A stretch of DNA of 24,642 bases from an uncultured Lachnospiraceae bacterium (GTDB lineage Bacteria; Bacillota; Clostridia; Lachnospirales; Lachnospiraceae): contig CAJUKV010000046.1 in the NCBI GenBank assembly GCA_910587305.1, forward strand, positions 1-24,642, written 5' to 3'. The translations under genes were made by a program, and so were the position numbers. The notes below the pieces were generated by a model. It was not told where the DNA came from. It was given only the letters and a program-made list of their open reading frames with translations, and did no database searches. The first letter of the stretch is position 1. Each line of letters begins with the position of its first letter. Below are positions 7,767 to 15,553 of the stretch, piece after piece.

Positions 7767-9077
7767 ATGCTTCAGGACAAAAAGGATATATTGGGCAAAA
7801 AAAACAGCAAAAAAGTGGTGGTAGGATATGATCTTGGCAAAAATTATGCACAGATCAGCTACTGCTATATGGAGGAGACGGAGCCGGAAACCGTTTCGGC
7901 GGTAACGGGTACGGAGCAGTACAATATTCCTACTGTGTTGTGCAAGAGAAAAGGCGTGGGCCAGTGGTATTACGGCAAGGAGGCGCTCAAGTTTGCAAGA
8001 GAAGAAGAAGGCATTTTGGTGGAGGATCTGATTGCCCTTGCGGAGCGCGGGGAGGACGTACTGGTGGAAGGGGAGGCTTTTGATCCGGCGGCCCTTCTGA
8101 CCCTGTTTGTAAAAAGAAGCTTATCCCTTCTTAACCTGCGGATATCCTTAAATCAGATAGAAGCCTTTATGTTTACCGTAGATGAATTGACGCCGCGGAT
8201 GGTGGATGTACTGGGCAAGGTGGCGGTGGGGCTCAATCTGAAAGCCCGGTACATTTATTTTCAAAACCACATGGAAAGCTTTTATGCCTATACCCTTCAT
8301 CAGAGTAAGGAATTGTGGAAAAATGACGTTATTATATTTGAATACGACAAGGCGTTAAAAAGTCTTTGGTTTAAATGCAATACCCGTACCACCCCCCAGG
8401 TGGTTATGATAGAACAGCAGGAATATGACCAGATGGGGCGGAGGGTCTGGAAGGAGGACGAAGAGGCAAAAGAACGGCAGATGGAAGATTTGGATCAGCT
8501 TTTTTTGAGCATTGCCCAGCGGGCCCTGGAAGGGGAAATGGTTTCCACCGTTTTTTTGCTTGGCGACGGCTTTAAGGAGGACTGGGCCAAGGAGTCTTTG
8601 AAATTTCTTTGCAGGAACCGGCGGGTATTTAAGGGGAACAACCTCTATAGTAAGGGCGCCTGTTACGGAATGATGGAGCGTTTAAATGCAAGCAGACAGT
8701 GGAAAGAATATGTATATCTTGGCGAGGATAAGTTAAAATCCAATATCGGTATGCGCGCCCTTCGTCGGGGGGAGGATTCCTACTATGCCATTTTGGATGC
8801 GGGAACGAACTGGTATGAGGTTTCATCGGATTTTGATATTATTCTGGAAAACGGCAATACGGTGGATTTTGTGATTACGCCCATGACGGGAGGTAAGGTG
8901 GAAAATAAGACCATTACCTTAGAAGGGCTGCCGGAGCGGCCGAGGGCGGCCACAAGGCTTAACGTGCATATAGAAATGACGGCGGTCAATCAGGCGGCGG
9001 TTACCATTGAAGATATGGGATTTGGAGATTTTTTTGCTTCCAGTGGGAAGGCCTGGACGCAGACAATGATGGTTTAG
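7767..9077 (+). CDS. degenerate Hsp70-like protein (DUF5716-like)
   Basis: About 436 residues. The N-terminus VVVGYDLGKNYAQISYCY resembles the phosphate-1 loop of the Hsp70/actin fold, and QYNIPTVLCKRKG and YYGKEAL follow in Hsp70 order. VFLLGDGFKEDWAKESLKFL and NNLYSKGACYGM resemble the adenosine and connect-2 regions. The expected Gly-rich phosphate-2 loop is replaced by IIFEYDKALKSLWF, so ATP hydrolysis may be weak or lost. The last ~100 residues (ITPMTGGKVENKTITLEGLP, then ERPRAATRLNVHIEM) resemble the beta-sandwich substrate-binding domain of DnaK. ATG 7767 is preferred over ATG 7761 because AGGGGG ends seven bases before it. It follows the DUF5717-like gene by ~100 bases. Chaperone-like or scaffold function is inference. 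Confidence 0.75.
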   Translation: MLQDKKDILGKKNSKKVVVGYDLGKNYAQISYCYMEETEPETVSAVTGTEQYNIPTVLCKRKGVGQWYYGKEALKFAREEEGILVEDLIALAERGEDVLVEGEAFDPAALLTLFVKRSLSLLNLRISLNQIEAFMFTVDELTPRMVDVLGKVAVGLNLKARYIYFQNHMESFYAYTLHQSKELWKNDVIIFEYDKALKSLWFKCNTRTTPQVVMIEQQEYDQMGRRVWKEDEEAKERQMEDLDQLFLSIAQRALEGEMVSTVFLLGDGFKEDWAKESLKFLCRNRRVFKGNNLYSKGACYGMMERLNASRQWKEYVYLGEDKLKSNIGMRALRRGEDSYYAILDAGTNWYEVSSDFDIILENGNTVDFVITPMTGGKVENKTITLEGLPERPRAATRLNVHIEMTAVNQAAVTIEDMGFGDFFASSGKAWTQTMMV

Positions 9078-9094
9078 GGGGGTTTGTGCCGGCC

Positions 9095-9270
9095 GCTCTG
9101 AGAGAATAAAAATTCAGTCGTCGCCGCGCTTTCGCTCTATAAAAACGCAGCAGACGCCAGGTTCGAAAAAACCTCACCAAGCGCTGGCGTTTTTATCGCC
9201 AATAAGCTGGCTCGCGGAAGCGTGACAGCGTTTGGCGTGGGTTCCTCGTGAATTTTTATTCTCTCAGAGC
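9095..9270 (+). repeat. element A copy 2 (176 bp) with perfect 22-bp terminal inverted repeats
   Basis: The left arm 9095-9116 begins GCTCTGAGAGAATAAAAATT and is the exact reverse complement of 9249-9270. Inside, ATAAAAACGC pairs with GCGTTTTTAT (10 bp), and GCCAA with TTGGC flanking GCTG...CAGC forms a second hairpin. It lies between the Hsp70-like and TPR genes without disrupting either. It has no ORF. Confidence 0.9.
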
Positions 9271-9341
9271 TACGTTTTTTCAAAATACCGGCGATTTAGC
9301 AGTTTTCTGGGTGGTAAGTATGGTAGAAAGGGATAACATTC

Positions 9342-10178
9342 ATGGGAAGAATTTTATTGTGTATGGGGAAATATGCGGAGCATCCCTATTATATTGACAG
9401 CGTGCCTGCAAACGTGTATTGTGTGGAGGAGCTTTGTTATCTTTTTGTCAGCAATCCTTTTATGATTGACAGGGATATTATGGACAAGAATCTGGCTAAG
9501 TGGCTGGATTTGGAGTGCGGGCTGTCAGAACTTAGCCACCAGCTGCTGGGCTTGTTTAACAGGGGAACCCAGCCCGGGGTTTTTGTCAGTACCATACTGG
9601 ATTATGTCAATTATTGTACGCCTGAGGATAAAAAAAAAATAGAGGATGTGCTGCAGAGCAATATTGGGCTTAACAATTATGAAAAGCAGAAAAGACAGGC
9701 GGATTTCCTTTTGAAAAATAAGGGTTATTCCCAGGCACTGAATGAATACGATGAGCTGCTGCGCGCGCTTCCGGAGACAGAAAGCGCTCTAAAGCCTCCC
9801 ATTTGCCACAATATGGGAGTGATTTATGCAAACCTGTATCAATTTGAAATGGCGGCCAGATATTTTAAAAGGGCTTATGATATGGCTGGGAACGAAGAAT
9901 CCGGTATCGCTTACCTTGCGGCAAGAAGACTGCATCTTAGTGAAAATGCTTATATTGATTTTATTGCAAAGCATGGCGGAGAATTTCATGAGTTGTCCCT
10001 ACAGGTGGAAAAGCGTTTAAATGAAGCAAAAGGAGAGTTTGAAGCTTCCCAGGAAAACAGAATGCTCTCGGCGCTTAAATTTTATAAGGATGAAGGAAAT
10101 GTGGCTTCTTATTATGATGACATCGATCAGATCATTATGAAGAAAGAGGATGAATACCGGGAATTGGTTTTAGATTAG
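9342..10178 (+). CDS. TPR-containing protein of unknown function
   Basis: 278 residues, cytoplasmic, no signal peptide. The N-terminal ~120 residues form a helical region with MGRILLCMGKYAEHPYYID and VYCVEELCYLF, which I do not recognise. Residues ~125-195 carry two tetratricopeptide-like units: QADFLLKNKGYSQALNEYDE, and HNMGVIYANLYQFEMAARYF followed by KRAYDMA. The C-terminus is charged and helical. TPRs bind partner peptides, so it is probably an adaptor. A weak ribosome site (AAGGGA) lies eight bases before the ATG. It stands between the Hsp70-like gene and the coiled-coil gene on the same strand, 43 bases before the latter, so those two are probably co-transcribed. Element A occupies the gap upstream. 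Confidence 0.75.
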   Translation: MGRILLCMGKYAEHPYYIDSVPANVYCVEELCYLFVSNPFMIDRDIMDKNLAKWLDLECGLSELSHQLLGLFNRGTQPGVFVSTILDYVNYCTPEDKKKIEDVLQSNIGLNNYEKQKRQADFLLKNKGYSQALNEYDELLRALPETESALKPPICHNMGVIYANLYQFEMAARYFKRAYDMAGNEESGIAYLAARRLHLSENAYIDFIAKHGGEFHELSLQVEKRLNEAKGEFEASQENRMLSALKFYKDEGNVASYYDDIDQIIMKKEDEYRELVLD

Positions 10179-10221
10179 TACTCAAAACAAAAAACGAAAA
10201 GCGGGATAGGAAAAGGTTTGT

Positions 10222-11406
10222 ATGGGTTTATTAAAAAAGCTGTTTCACTGGAAAAAGAATAAAGACAACCCCACGCTTGAATCAGATGAATGGGGCGAGG
10301 TTACCTATGACAGGCTGGACTACAAAATTGAGAATAAAGACCAGCGCGAGGAATATGTAAAAGGGTGTCTTGAGCAGATAGCGGAGGCCTCTAAAGAGCT
10401 GGAAAGCCTTCAGCTTGAGTACAATATGGTTACCGCTTCTTTAAAGGATATTGAGGAAATTGAAGCTTTGTCCGGGGAGGATGCGGCGGAGCTTAGGGAG
10501 TGCGCCCTGAAAATTGATAACCTGGAACGGCAGCAGACCGGATATGAAGAACGGAAAAACCGTATGGACGACGAAACCTTCCGGGAGCTTGAGCGCATGG
10601 AGGATGAATTTGAGGAAGGCTACGAGAAACTTACGAAGGCGGAAGATTATCAGGATTTGGTGAAAAGAGATCTGCGGAAACTGGATGGGGAAAGACAGGC
10701 TTATTATTATAGAAGGAATGAGCTGCGCCGGATTATAGCAGATACCAAATCTATGACGGTTGTCTGTACTGTGGCCGTTATTTTATGCATTCTGATTCTT
10801 TTTGTTTTGCAGTATGGATTTCGGATGGACACGAAGCTGGGGTATCTGGCATCGGCAGCAGTGGGGGCCATTGCGATTACGGCTATTTTTATCAAACACA
10901 ATGATTCCATCAAGGAGTTAGGGCAGGTGGAAAATGGAATCAGCCGTATTATCAGTCTGCAAAATACGGTAAAAATCCGTTATGTGAATAACACCCATCT
11001 GCTTGAGTACCTTTATTTTAAATATAATGTTTCCAGTGCCGCGGAGCTGGGAAAAAACTGGAAAAGGTATGAAAAGGAAAAGGAAGAGCGGCGCAATTAC
11101 CAGATTGCGGTTCAGGAGCTTGGCCAGTGGCACAAGGAGCTTGTGGAAATTCTGCGTTTCCATAAAGTTGCGGACCCTATGGTCTGGCTGCACCAGGTTC
11201 CGGCGCTGCTTGACAAAAAGGAAATGGTGGAGGTACGCCACAGTTTGATTATCAGGAGGCAGTCATTGCGTAAACGGATGGACTACAACAAGGAGGTGAT
11301 AGCGGGCAAGGCCCAGGCGGAGGTAAAAGATTTGGTGGACAGTTATCCGGAATACGCGAAAGAGATATTGGATATTGTGGGGCAGTATGAAAAGGATTTT
11401 TCTTAA
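10222..11406 (+). CDS. coiled-coil membrane protein of unknown function
   Basis: 394 residues. After a basic start (MGLLKKLFHWKKNKDNP) come ~130 residues of heptad-like coiled coil rich in Glu, Leu and Lys. Two hydrophobic segments follow near residues 175-220 (VVCTVAVILCILILFVLQYG and YLASAAVGAIAITAIFI), and a second coiled coil fills the C-terminal half. Both ends are therefore probably cytoplasmic, joined by a short membrane hairpin. AAAGG lies six bases before the ATG. It is the last of the four-gene run and the only one with membrane segments, so it may anchor the others at the membrane (inference). No family name recognised. Confidence 0.75.
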   Translation: MGLLKKLFHWKKNKDNPTLESDEWGEVTYDRLDYKIENKDQREEYVKGCLEQIAEASKELESLQLEYNMVTASLKDIEEIEALSGEDAAELRECALKIDNLERQQTGYEERKNRMDDETFRELERMEDEFEEGYEKLTKAEDYQDLVKRDLRKLDGERQAYYYRRNELRRIIADTKSMTVVCTVAVILCILILFVLQYGFRMDTKLGYLASAAVGAIAITAIFIKHNDSIKELGQVENGISRIISLQNTVKIRYVNNTHLLEYLYFKYNVSSAAELGKNWKRYEKEKEERRNYQIAVQELGQWHKELVEILRFHKVADPMVWLHQVPALLDKKEMVEVRHSLIIRRQSLRKRMDYNKEVIAGKAQAEVKDLVDSYPEYAKEILDIVGQYEKDFS

Positions 11407-11480
11407 AAAAGACGGGCAGGCTTAAGCTTGCGGAAATGAAGTAAAAGGCAGAATAAAATGATTCGGAACGGAGGAAGAGC

Positions 11481-11536
11481 GAAAGATTTTCATCTTTCAC
11501 TCACAAGTTTGTGTCAGCGCTGCATCCACAAACTTG
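11481..11536 (+). promoter_or_regulatory. twin hairpins in the purC leader
   Basis: GAAAGAT-TTTC-ATCTTTC (11481-11498) is followed by CAAGTTTGTG (11504-11513) paired with CACAAACTTG (11527-11536) over a 13-base loop. Both stems are perfect and end 36 bases before the purC start. There is no T-run, so they are not plain terminators. They may be an RNA control or mRNA-stability element. Confidence 0.45.
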
Positions 11537-11572
11537 ATATGCGGAAAAAGCAGCGCAGAAATGAGGAAAAAT

Positions 11573-12280
11573 ATGAAAAAAATGGAACAGATTTATGAAG
11601 GAAAAGCAAAAAAGGTATTTGCAACGGATGATCCGGATGTTGTGATTGTGGATTACAAGGATGACGCCACAGCCTTTAACGGCGAGAAAAAGGGCACTAT
11701 TGTGGGCAAAGGGGTTATCAACAACCGTATGACCAATCATGTGTTTAAACTTTTGGAGAAGGAAGGGGTGCCTACCCATCTGATTGAGGAATTAAGCGAC
11801 AGAGAGACGGCCGTTAAGAAGGTGGAGATTGTGCCCCTTGAGGTAATCATCCGCAATGTGGCGGCGGGAAGCTTTTCCAAACGACTTGGAGTGGCGGAAG
11901 GGACGCCCTTTAAAGAGCCCACCATTGAATTTAGTTACAAAAACGACGAATTGGGGGATCCTCTGATTAACAGCTACTTTGCGGTTGCGCTGGGGCTTGC
12001 GACATGGGAAGAGATCGATACGATTAAGAAATATGCTTTTAAGGTTAATGAGGTTTTGAAGGCTTATTTCTTACAGGCGGATATTAAGCTGATTGATTTT
12101 AAAATTGAATTTGGGCGTTTTCATGGGGAAATCCTTCTGGCGGACGAGACGTCGCCCGATACCTGCCGCTTGTGGGATGTAAATACCAATGAAAAACTGG
12201 ATAAGGACAGGTTCCGCAGAGACCTTGGGAATGTGGAGGAGGCTTACAACGAAGTGTTTAAGAGGTTGGGGCTGGCTTAA
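11573..12280 (+). CDS. purC: phosphoribosylaminoimidazole-succinocarboxamide synthase (SAICAR synthetase)
   Basis: Condenses CAIR with aspartate using ATP to give SAICAR in de novo purine synthesis; cytoplasmic. At 235 residues it matches the usual bacterial length when the start is ATG 11573, which has GAGGAAAA just upstream; a longer in-frame start at 11534 lies inside a hairpin arm and is less likely. The N-terminus YEGKAKKVFATDD is the family opening. DYKDDATAFNGEKKGTI, VEIVPLEVIIRNVAAGSF, and GEILLADETSPDTCRLWD are hallmark motifs for nucleotide and substrate binding. It is the first gene of the purine block, in the same direction as purF, but separated from it by element A and a structured leader. 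Confidence 0.97.
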   Translation: MKKMEQIYEGKAKKVFATDDPDVVIVDYKDDATAFNGEKKGTIVGKGVINNRMTNHVFKLLEKEGVPTHLIEELSDRETAVKKVEIVPLEVIIRNVAAGSFSKRLGVAEGTPFKEPTIEFSYKNDELGDPLINSYFAVALGLATWEEIDTIKKYAFKVNEVLKAYFLQADIKLIDFKIEFGRFHGEILLADETSPDTCRLWDVNTNEKLDKDRFRRDLGNVEEAYNEVFKRLGLA

Positions 12281-12301
12281 AGAATTTACTGACAGGAGGA
12301 C

Positions 12302-12438
12302 GCTTGGAAAAAATAAATATTCCAACGTCGCCGCGCTTTCGCTCCGGTAAAAACGCAGCAGTGCTAAACTCGACAGTACCTCGTTAAGCGCTGGCGTTTT
12401 TACAGGGGTCCCTTATGGAATATTTATTTTTTCCAAGC
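12302..12438 (+). repeat. element A copy 3 (137 bp, shortened) with perfect 23-bp terminal inverted repeats
   Basis: The left arm 12302-12324 (begins GCTTGGAAAAAATAAATATT) is the exact reverse complement of 12416-12438. The core shares CGTCGCCGCGCTTTCGCT and AAAAACGCAGCAG with copy 2, and the inner stem is GTAAAAACGC/GCGTTTTTAC. It lacks the GCCAATAAGCTGGCTC hairpin found in copies 1 and 2. It starts 22 bases after the purC stop, where the long hairpin may also affect transcription or mRNA stability. Confidence 0.9.
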
Positions 12439-12512
12439 TGTTTATCGGCTAGCGTAGGAAATAGAGTATTTTTAAGGAACTTTTGTGGTTTAGCAGGAAA
12501 GGGTGTAGATAT

Positions 12513-12596
12513 TTTTCTCACTTGATACAGTATGATGTGTATTCTGTGCAGCCACAAGCACATGATATTGTGTGGAAAAGATCAAAACTGAGAAAA
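12513..12596 (+). ncRNA. putative structured leader RNA of purF (three-way-junction-like)
   Basis: TTTTCTCA (12513-12520) pairs with TGAGAAAA (12589-12596), continued by TTGAT/ATCAA across a small internal loop. Enclosed are ACAG...CTGT and CCACA...TGTGG hairpins, giving a closed three-way-junction layout ~38 bases before the purF ATG. The purine-riboswitch core is absent. No energy calculation was possible; the pairing is by eye. Confidence 0.4.
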
Positions 12597-12633
12597 TTTA
12601 TGTTCACCCGGCCGGAAAGAAGGAGTTGACATA

Positions 12634-14088
12634 ATGGAAAGACAGTGTGAGATGGACAGATTAGATATGCAGTTAGATAAACCGGGTGAGGAGTGCGGAG
12701 TTTTTGGGGCTTATGATTTTGACGGCGGGGATGTGGCGCCGAGTATTTATTATGGTTTGCTTGGGCTCCAGCACAGGGGGCAGGAAAGCTGCGGTATTGC
12801 GGTGAGTGATACCGGGGGCCCTAAGGGAAAGGTGTTTTGTACCAAGGATATGGGGCTTTTGAATGAAGTTTTTACCCCGGATAGATTGGATAATTTAAAG
12901 GGGGATATTGGAGTCGGGCACGTGCGTTATTCCACGGCGGGTAGCTCTACAAGGGAAAACGCCCAGCCTCTGGTTTTAAATTATGTGAAGGGGACGCTGG
13001 GGCTTGCCCACAACGGGAATCTGATTAATGCGCCGGTTCTGCGCAGGGAATTAGAGTATACCGGAGCGATTTTCCAGACCACCATCGACTCGGAGGTGAT
13101 TGCCTATCATATTGCAAGGCAGCGGCTGAATACCAAAAGTGTGGAGGAGGCGGTAGCCCGGGCGATGGAAAAGATAAAGGGGGCTTATTCCCTGATTATT
13201 ATGTCTCCCCGCAAACTGATTGGGGCAAGGGATCCTTTTGGCTTCCGGCCTTTGTGCATTGGGAAAAGGGATAACACGTATTTCCTTGCTTCGGAGACTT
13301 GCGCCCTCGATACTATTGGGGCGGAGCATGTGCGGGATGTGGCGCCCGGCGAGATTGTCACCATTTCCCCGGAAAAGGGGATTGAATCGGATACCAGCAT
13401 GTGTATTTCACAGGATAAGCATGCCCGTTGTGTGTTTGAGTACATTTATTTTGCCCGGCCTGATACCTTGATTGACGGTATGAGCGTTTATCATTCCCGG
13501 ATGCAGGCCGGCAGATTTCTGGCTATGGACAGCCCTGTGGAGGCGGATTTGGTGGTGGGCGTGCCGGAGTCCGGAAACTGCGCGGCGCTTGGGTACAGCC
13601 TGCAGTCGGGTATTCCTTACGGTCAGGCGTTTGTGAAAAACAGTTACGTGGGGAGAACCTTTATAAAGCCCGGACAAAAAAGCCGGGAGAGCAGCGTGCA
13701 GGTAAAGCTGAATGTCCTCAAGGAGGCTGTGGACGGAAAAAGAATTATCATGATTGACGATTCCATTGTGCGCGGCACAACCTCTGACCGGATTGTGCGT
13801 ATGCTGCGGGAGGCAGGGGCAAAGGAAGTGCATATGAGGGTAAGTTCCCCGCCTTTTTTGTGGCCCTGTTATTTTGGGACGGATGTGCCTGCAAGGGAGC
13901 AGCTGATAGCCTATAACCGTTCCGTGGAGGAAATCTGCCGGATGATCGGGGCGGATTCCCTTGGCTATCTGCGGACGGAGAGACTTCCGGAAATTGTGGG
14001 AGGACGGCCAATCTGCAAGGGATGTTTTACAGGGAAATATCCCATGGAGCCGCCCGCAGAGGATATCCGCGGAGAGTTTGAAAACTAG
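12634..14088 (+). CDS. purF: amidophosphoribosyltransferase (glutamine PRPP amidotransferase)
   Basis: First committed step of purine synthesis: PRPP plus glutamine gives 5-phosphoribosylamine. 484 residues. A ~20-residue propeptide ends before the nucleophile Cys21 in EECGVFGAYD, as in the Bacillus-type enzyme, whose propeptide is removed. The Ntn-hydrolase domain carries LQHRGQESCGIAV, VGHVRYST and LAHNGNLIN. The phosphoribosyltransferase domain carries the PRPP loop IIMIDDSIVRGTTS. Cysteines in ARCVFEYIYFARPD, LWPCYFG and ICKGCFTGKYP fit the 4Fe-4S ligands of this class, so oxygen sensitivity is expected. The ribosome site GAAGGAG lies about nine bases upstream. purB follows after 13 bases, so the two are co-transcribed. 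The leader upstream may regulate it. Confidence 0.97.
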   Translation: MERQCEMDRLDMQLDKPGEECGVFGAYDFDGGDVAPSIYYGLLGLQHRGQESCGIAVSDTGGPKGKVFCTKDMGLLNEVFTPDRLDNLKGDIGVGHVRYSTAGSSTRENAQPLVLNYVKGTLGLAHNGNLINAPVLRRELEYTGAIFQTTIDSEVIAYHIARQRLNTKSVEEAVARAMEKIKGAYSLIIMSPRKLIGARDPFGFRPLCIGKRDNTYFLASETCALDTIGAEHVRDVAPGEIVTISPEKGIESDTSMCISQDKHARCVFEYIYFARPDTLIDGMSVYHSRMQAGRFLAMDSPVEADLVVGVPESGNCAALGYSLQSGIPYGQAFVKNSYVGRTFIKPGQKSRESSVQVKLNVLKEAVDGKRIIMIDDSIVRGTTSDRIVRMLREAGAKEVHMRVSSPPFLWPCYFGTDVPAREQLIAYNRSVEEICRMIGADSLGYLRTERLPEIVGGRPICKGCFTGKYPMEPPAEDIRGEFEN

Positions 14089-14101
14089 TGGGAGGATTTT
14101 T

Positions 14102-15553
14102 ATGAGTACGGACAGATATGTAAGCCCTTTGTCTGAGCGTTACGCCAGCAGGGAAATGCAGTATATCTTTTCACCTGATATGAAATTCAGGACGTGGAGA
14201 AAATTGTGGATTGCCTTAGCGGAGACGGAGATGGAGCTTGGCCTTTCCCAGGACGGCAAGCCTGTCATTACGCAGGAACAGATTGACGAGTTAAAGGCCC
14301 ATGCGGAGGATATCAACTACGAGGTGGCCAGGGCAAGGGAAAAGGAAGTGCGCCATGATGTGATGAGCCATGTGTACGCTTATGGGCAGCAGTGCCCGAA
14401 GGCGGCCGGTATTATCCATTTAGGGGCTACCAGCTGTTACGTGGGGGATAACACGGATATCATTGTGATGACAAAGGCCCTTTTGCTGGTGAAGAAAAAG
14501 CTGGTAAACGTGCTTGCCGTGCTTGCGGATTTTGCAGAGAAATATAAAGGGCAGCCTACCTTGGCGTTCACTCATTTTCAGCCGGCCCAGCCTACCACTG
14601 TGGGCAAGCGCGCCACTTTGTGGATGCAGGAGTTCTTACTTGATTTGGAAGACCTGAATTACGTGCTTTCCGGCATGAAGCTTTTAGGCTCTAAGGGGAC
14701 CACCGGCACACAGGCTTCTTTCCTTGAGCTGTTTGATGGAAACCATGAGCTGGTAGATAAAATTGATCCTAAGATTGCAGAGAAGATGGGTTTTCAGGAA
14801 TGCTATGCCGTATCGGGACAGACCTATTCAAGGAAGGTGGACACCAGAGTTGCCAACGTACTTGCGGGGATTGCCGCAAGCGCCCACAAAATGTCCAACG
14901 ACATAAGGCTTTTGCAGCATTTAAAGGAAGTGGAGGAACCCTTTGAAAAAAGCCAGATTGGTTCCTCGGCCATGGCTTATAAGAGAAACCCCATGAGAAG
15001 CGAGCGGATTGCCTCGCTGGCCCGTTACGTGATGGTGGACGCCTTAAATCCCGCCATCACCTCAGCCGTTCAGTGGTTCGAAAGGACATTGGATGATTCC
15101 GCCAACAAACGCCTTTCCATACCGGAGGGCTTTCTTGCGGTTGACGGTATCCTGGATTTGTGTTTAAATGTGGTGGACGGTCTGGTAGTTTATCCGAAAG
15201 TGATTGAAAAGCACATGTTAAGCGAGCTTCCTTTCATGGCCACGGAAAATATTATGATGGATGCGGTGAAAATGGGCGGCAACCGGCAGGAGCTTCACGA
15301 AAGAATCAGGGAGCTTTCCATGGAAGCCGGAAAGAATGTGAAGGTTTTGGGAAAAGAAAACAATCTTTTGGATTTGATTGCGGCGGACCCCGCTTTCCCT
15401 ATGAGTCTTGAAGATTTGCAAAAGACCATGGAGCCCGCAAGATACGTAGGGCGGGCGAAGGAGCAGGTAGAGAGTTTCCTTGAAAAAGTAATAAAACCTG
15501 TACTTGCGGAAAATCAGGAGCTGCTTGGGGTGAAAGCGGAAATTAATGTTTAA
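14102..15553 (+). CDS. purB: adenylosuccinate lyase
   Basis: Acts twice in purine synthesis, releasing fumarate from SAICAR and from adenylosuccinate. 483 residues, of the longer, eukaryote-like ADSL subtype. The fumarase/aspartase-superfamily signature is present as GSSAMAYKRNPMRSER, which holds the catalytic serine loop. TSCYVGDNTDI and THFQPAQPTTVGKR supply further active-site residues, including the conserved His. The frame extends upstream into purF, but ATG 14102 is chosen because GGGAGG lies seven bases before it and MSTDRYVSPLSERYAS is the family start. It follows purF by 13 bases. No strong terminator follows; a 240-base leader separates it from the second purF-like gene. Confidence 0.96.
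   Translation: MSTDRYVSPLSERYASREMQYIFSPDMKFRTWRKLWIALAETEMELGLSQDGKPVITQEQIDELKAHAEDINYEVARAREKEVRHDVMSHVYAYGQQCPKAAGIIHLGATSCYVGDNTDIIVMTKALLLVKKKLVNVLAVLADFAEKYKGQPTLAFTHFQPAQPTTVGKRATLWMQEFLLDLEDLNYVLSGMKLLGSKGTTGTQASFLELFDGNHELVDKIDPKIAEKMGFQECYAVSGQTYSRKVDTRVANVLAGIAASAHKMSNDIRLLQHLKEVEEPFEKSQIGSSAMAYKRNPMRSERIASLARYVMVDALNPAITSAVQWFERTLDDSANKRLSIPEGFLAVDGILDLCLNVVDGLVVYPKVIEKHMLSELPFMATENIMMDAVKMGGNRQELHERIRELSMEAGKNVKVLGKENNLLDLIAADPAFPMSLEDLQKTMEPARYVGRAKEQVESFLEKVIKPVLAENQELLGVKAEINV

Noticed and set aside
11534..11572. Earlier in-frame start of purC
   Set aside because: It would add 13 residues not typical of the family and starts in a hairpin arm; ATG 11573 has the ribosome site and gives the standard 235 residues.
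12439..12633. Purine riboswitch before purF
   Set aside because: Although a three-way-junction-like fold can be drawn, the conserved purine-aptamer junction and loop sequences are not there.
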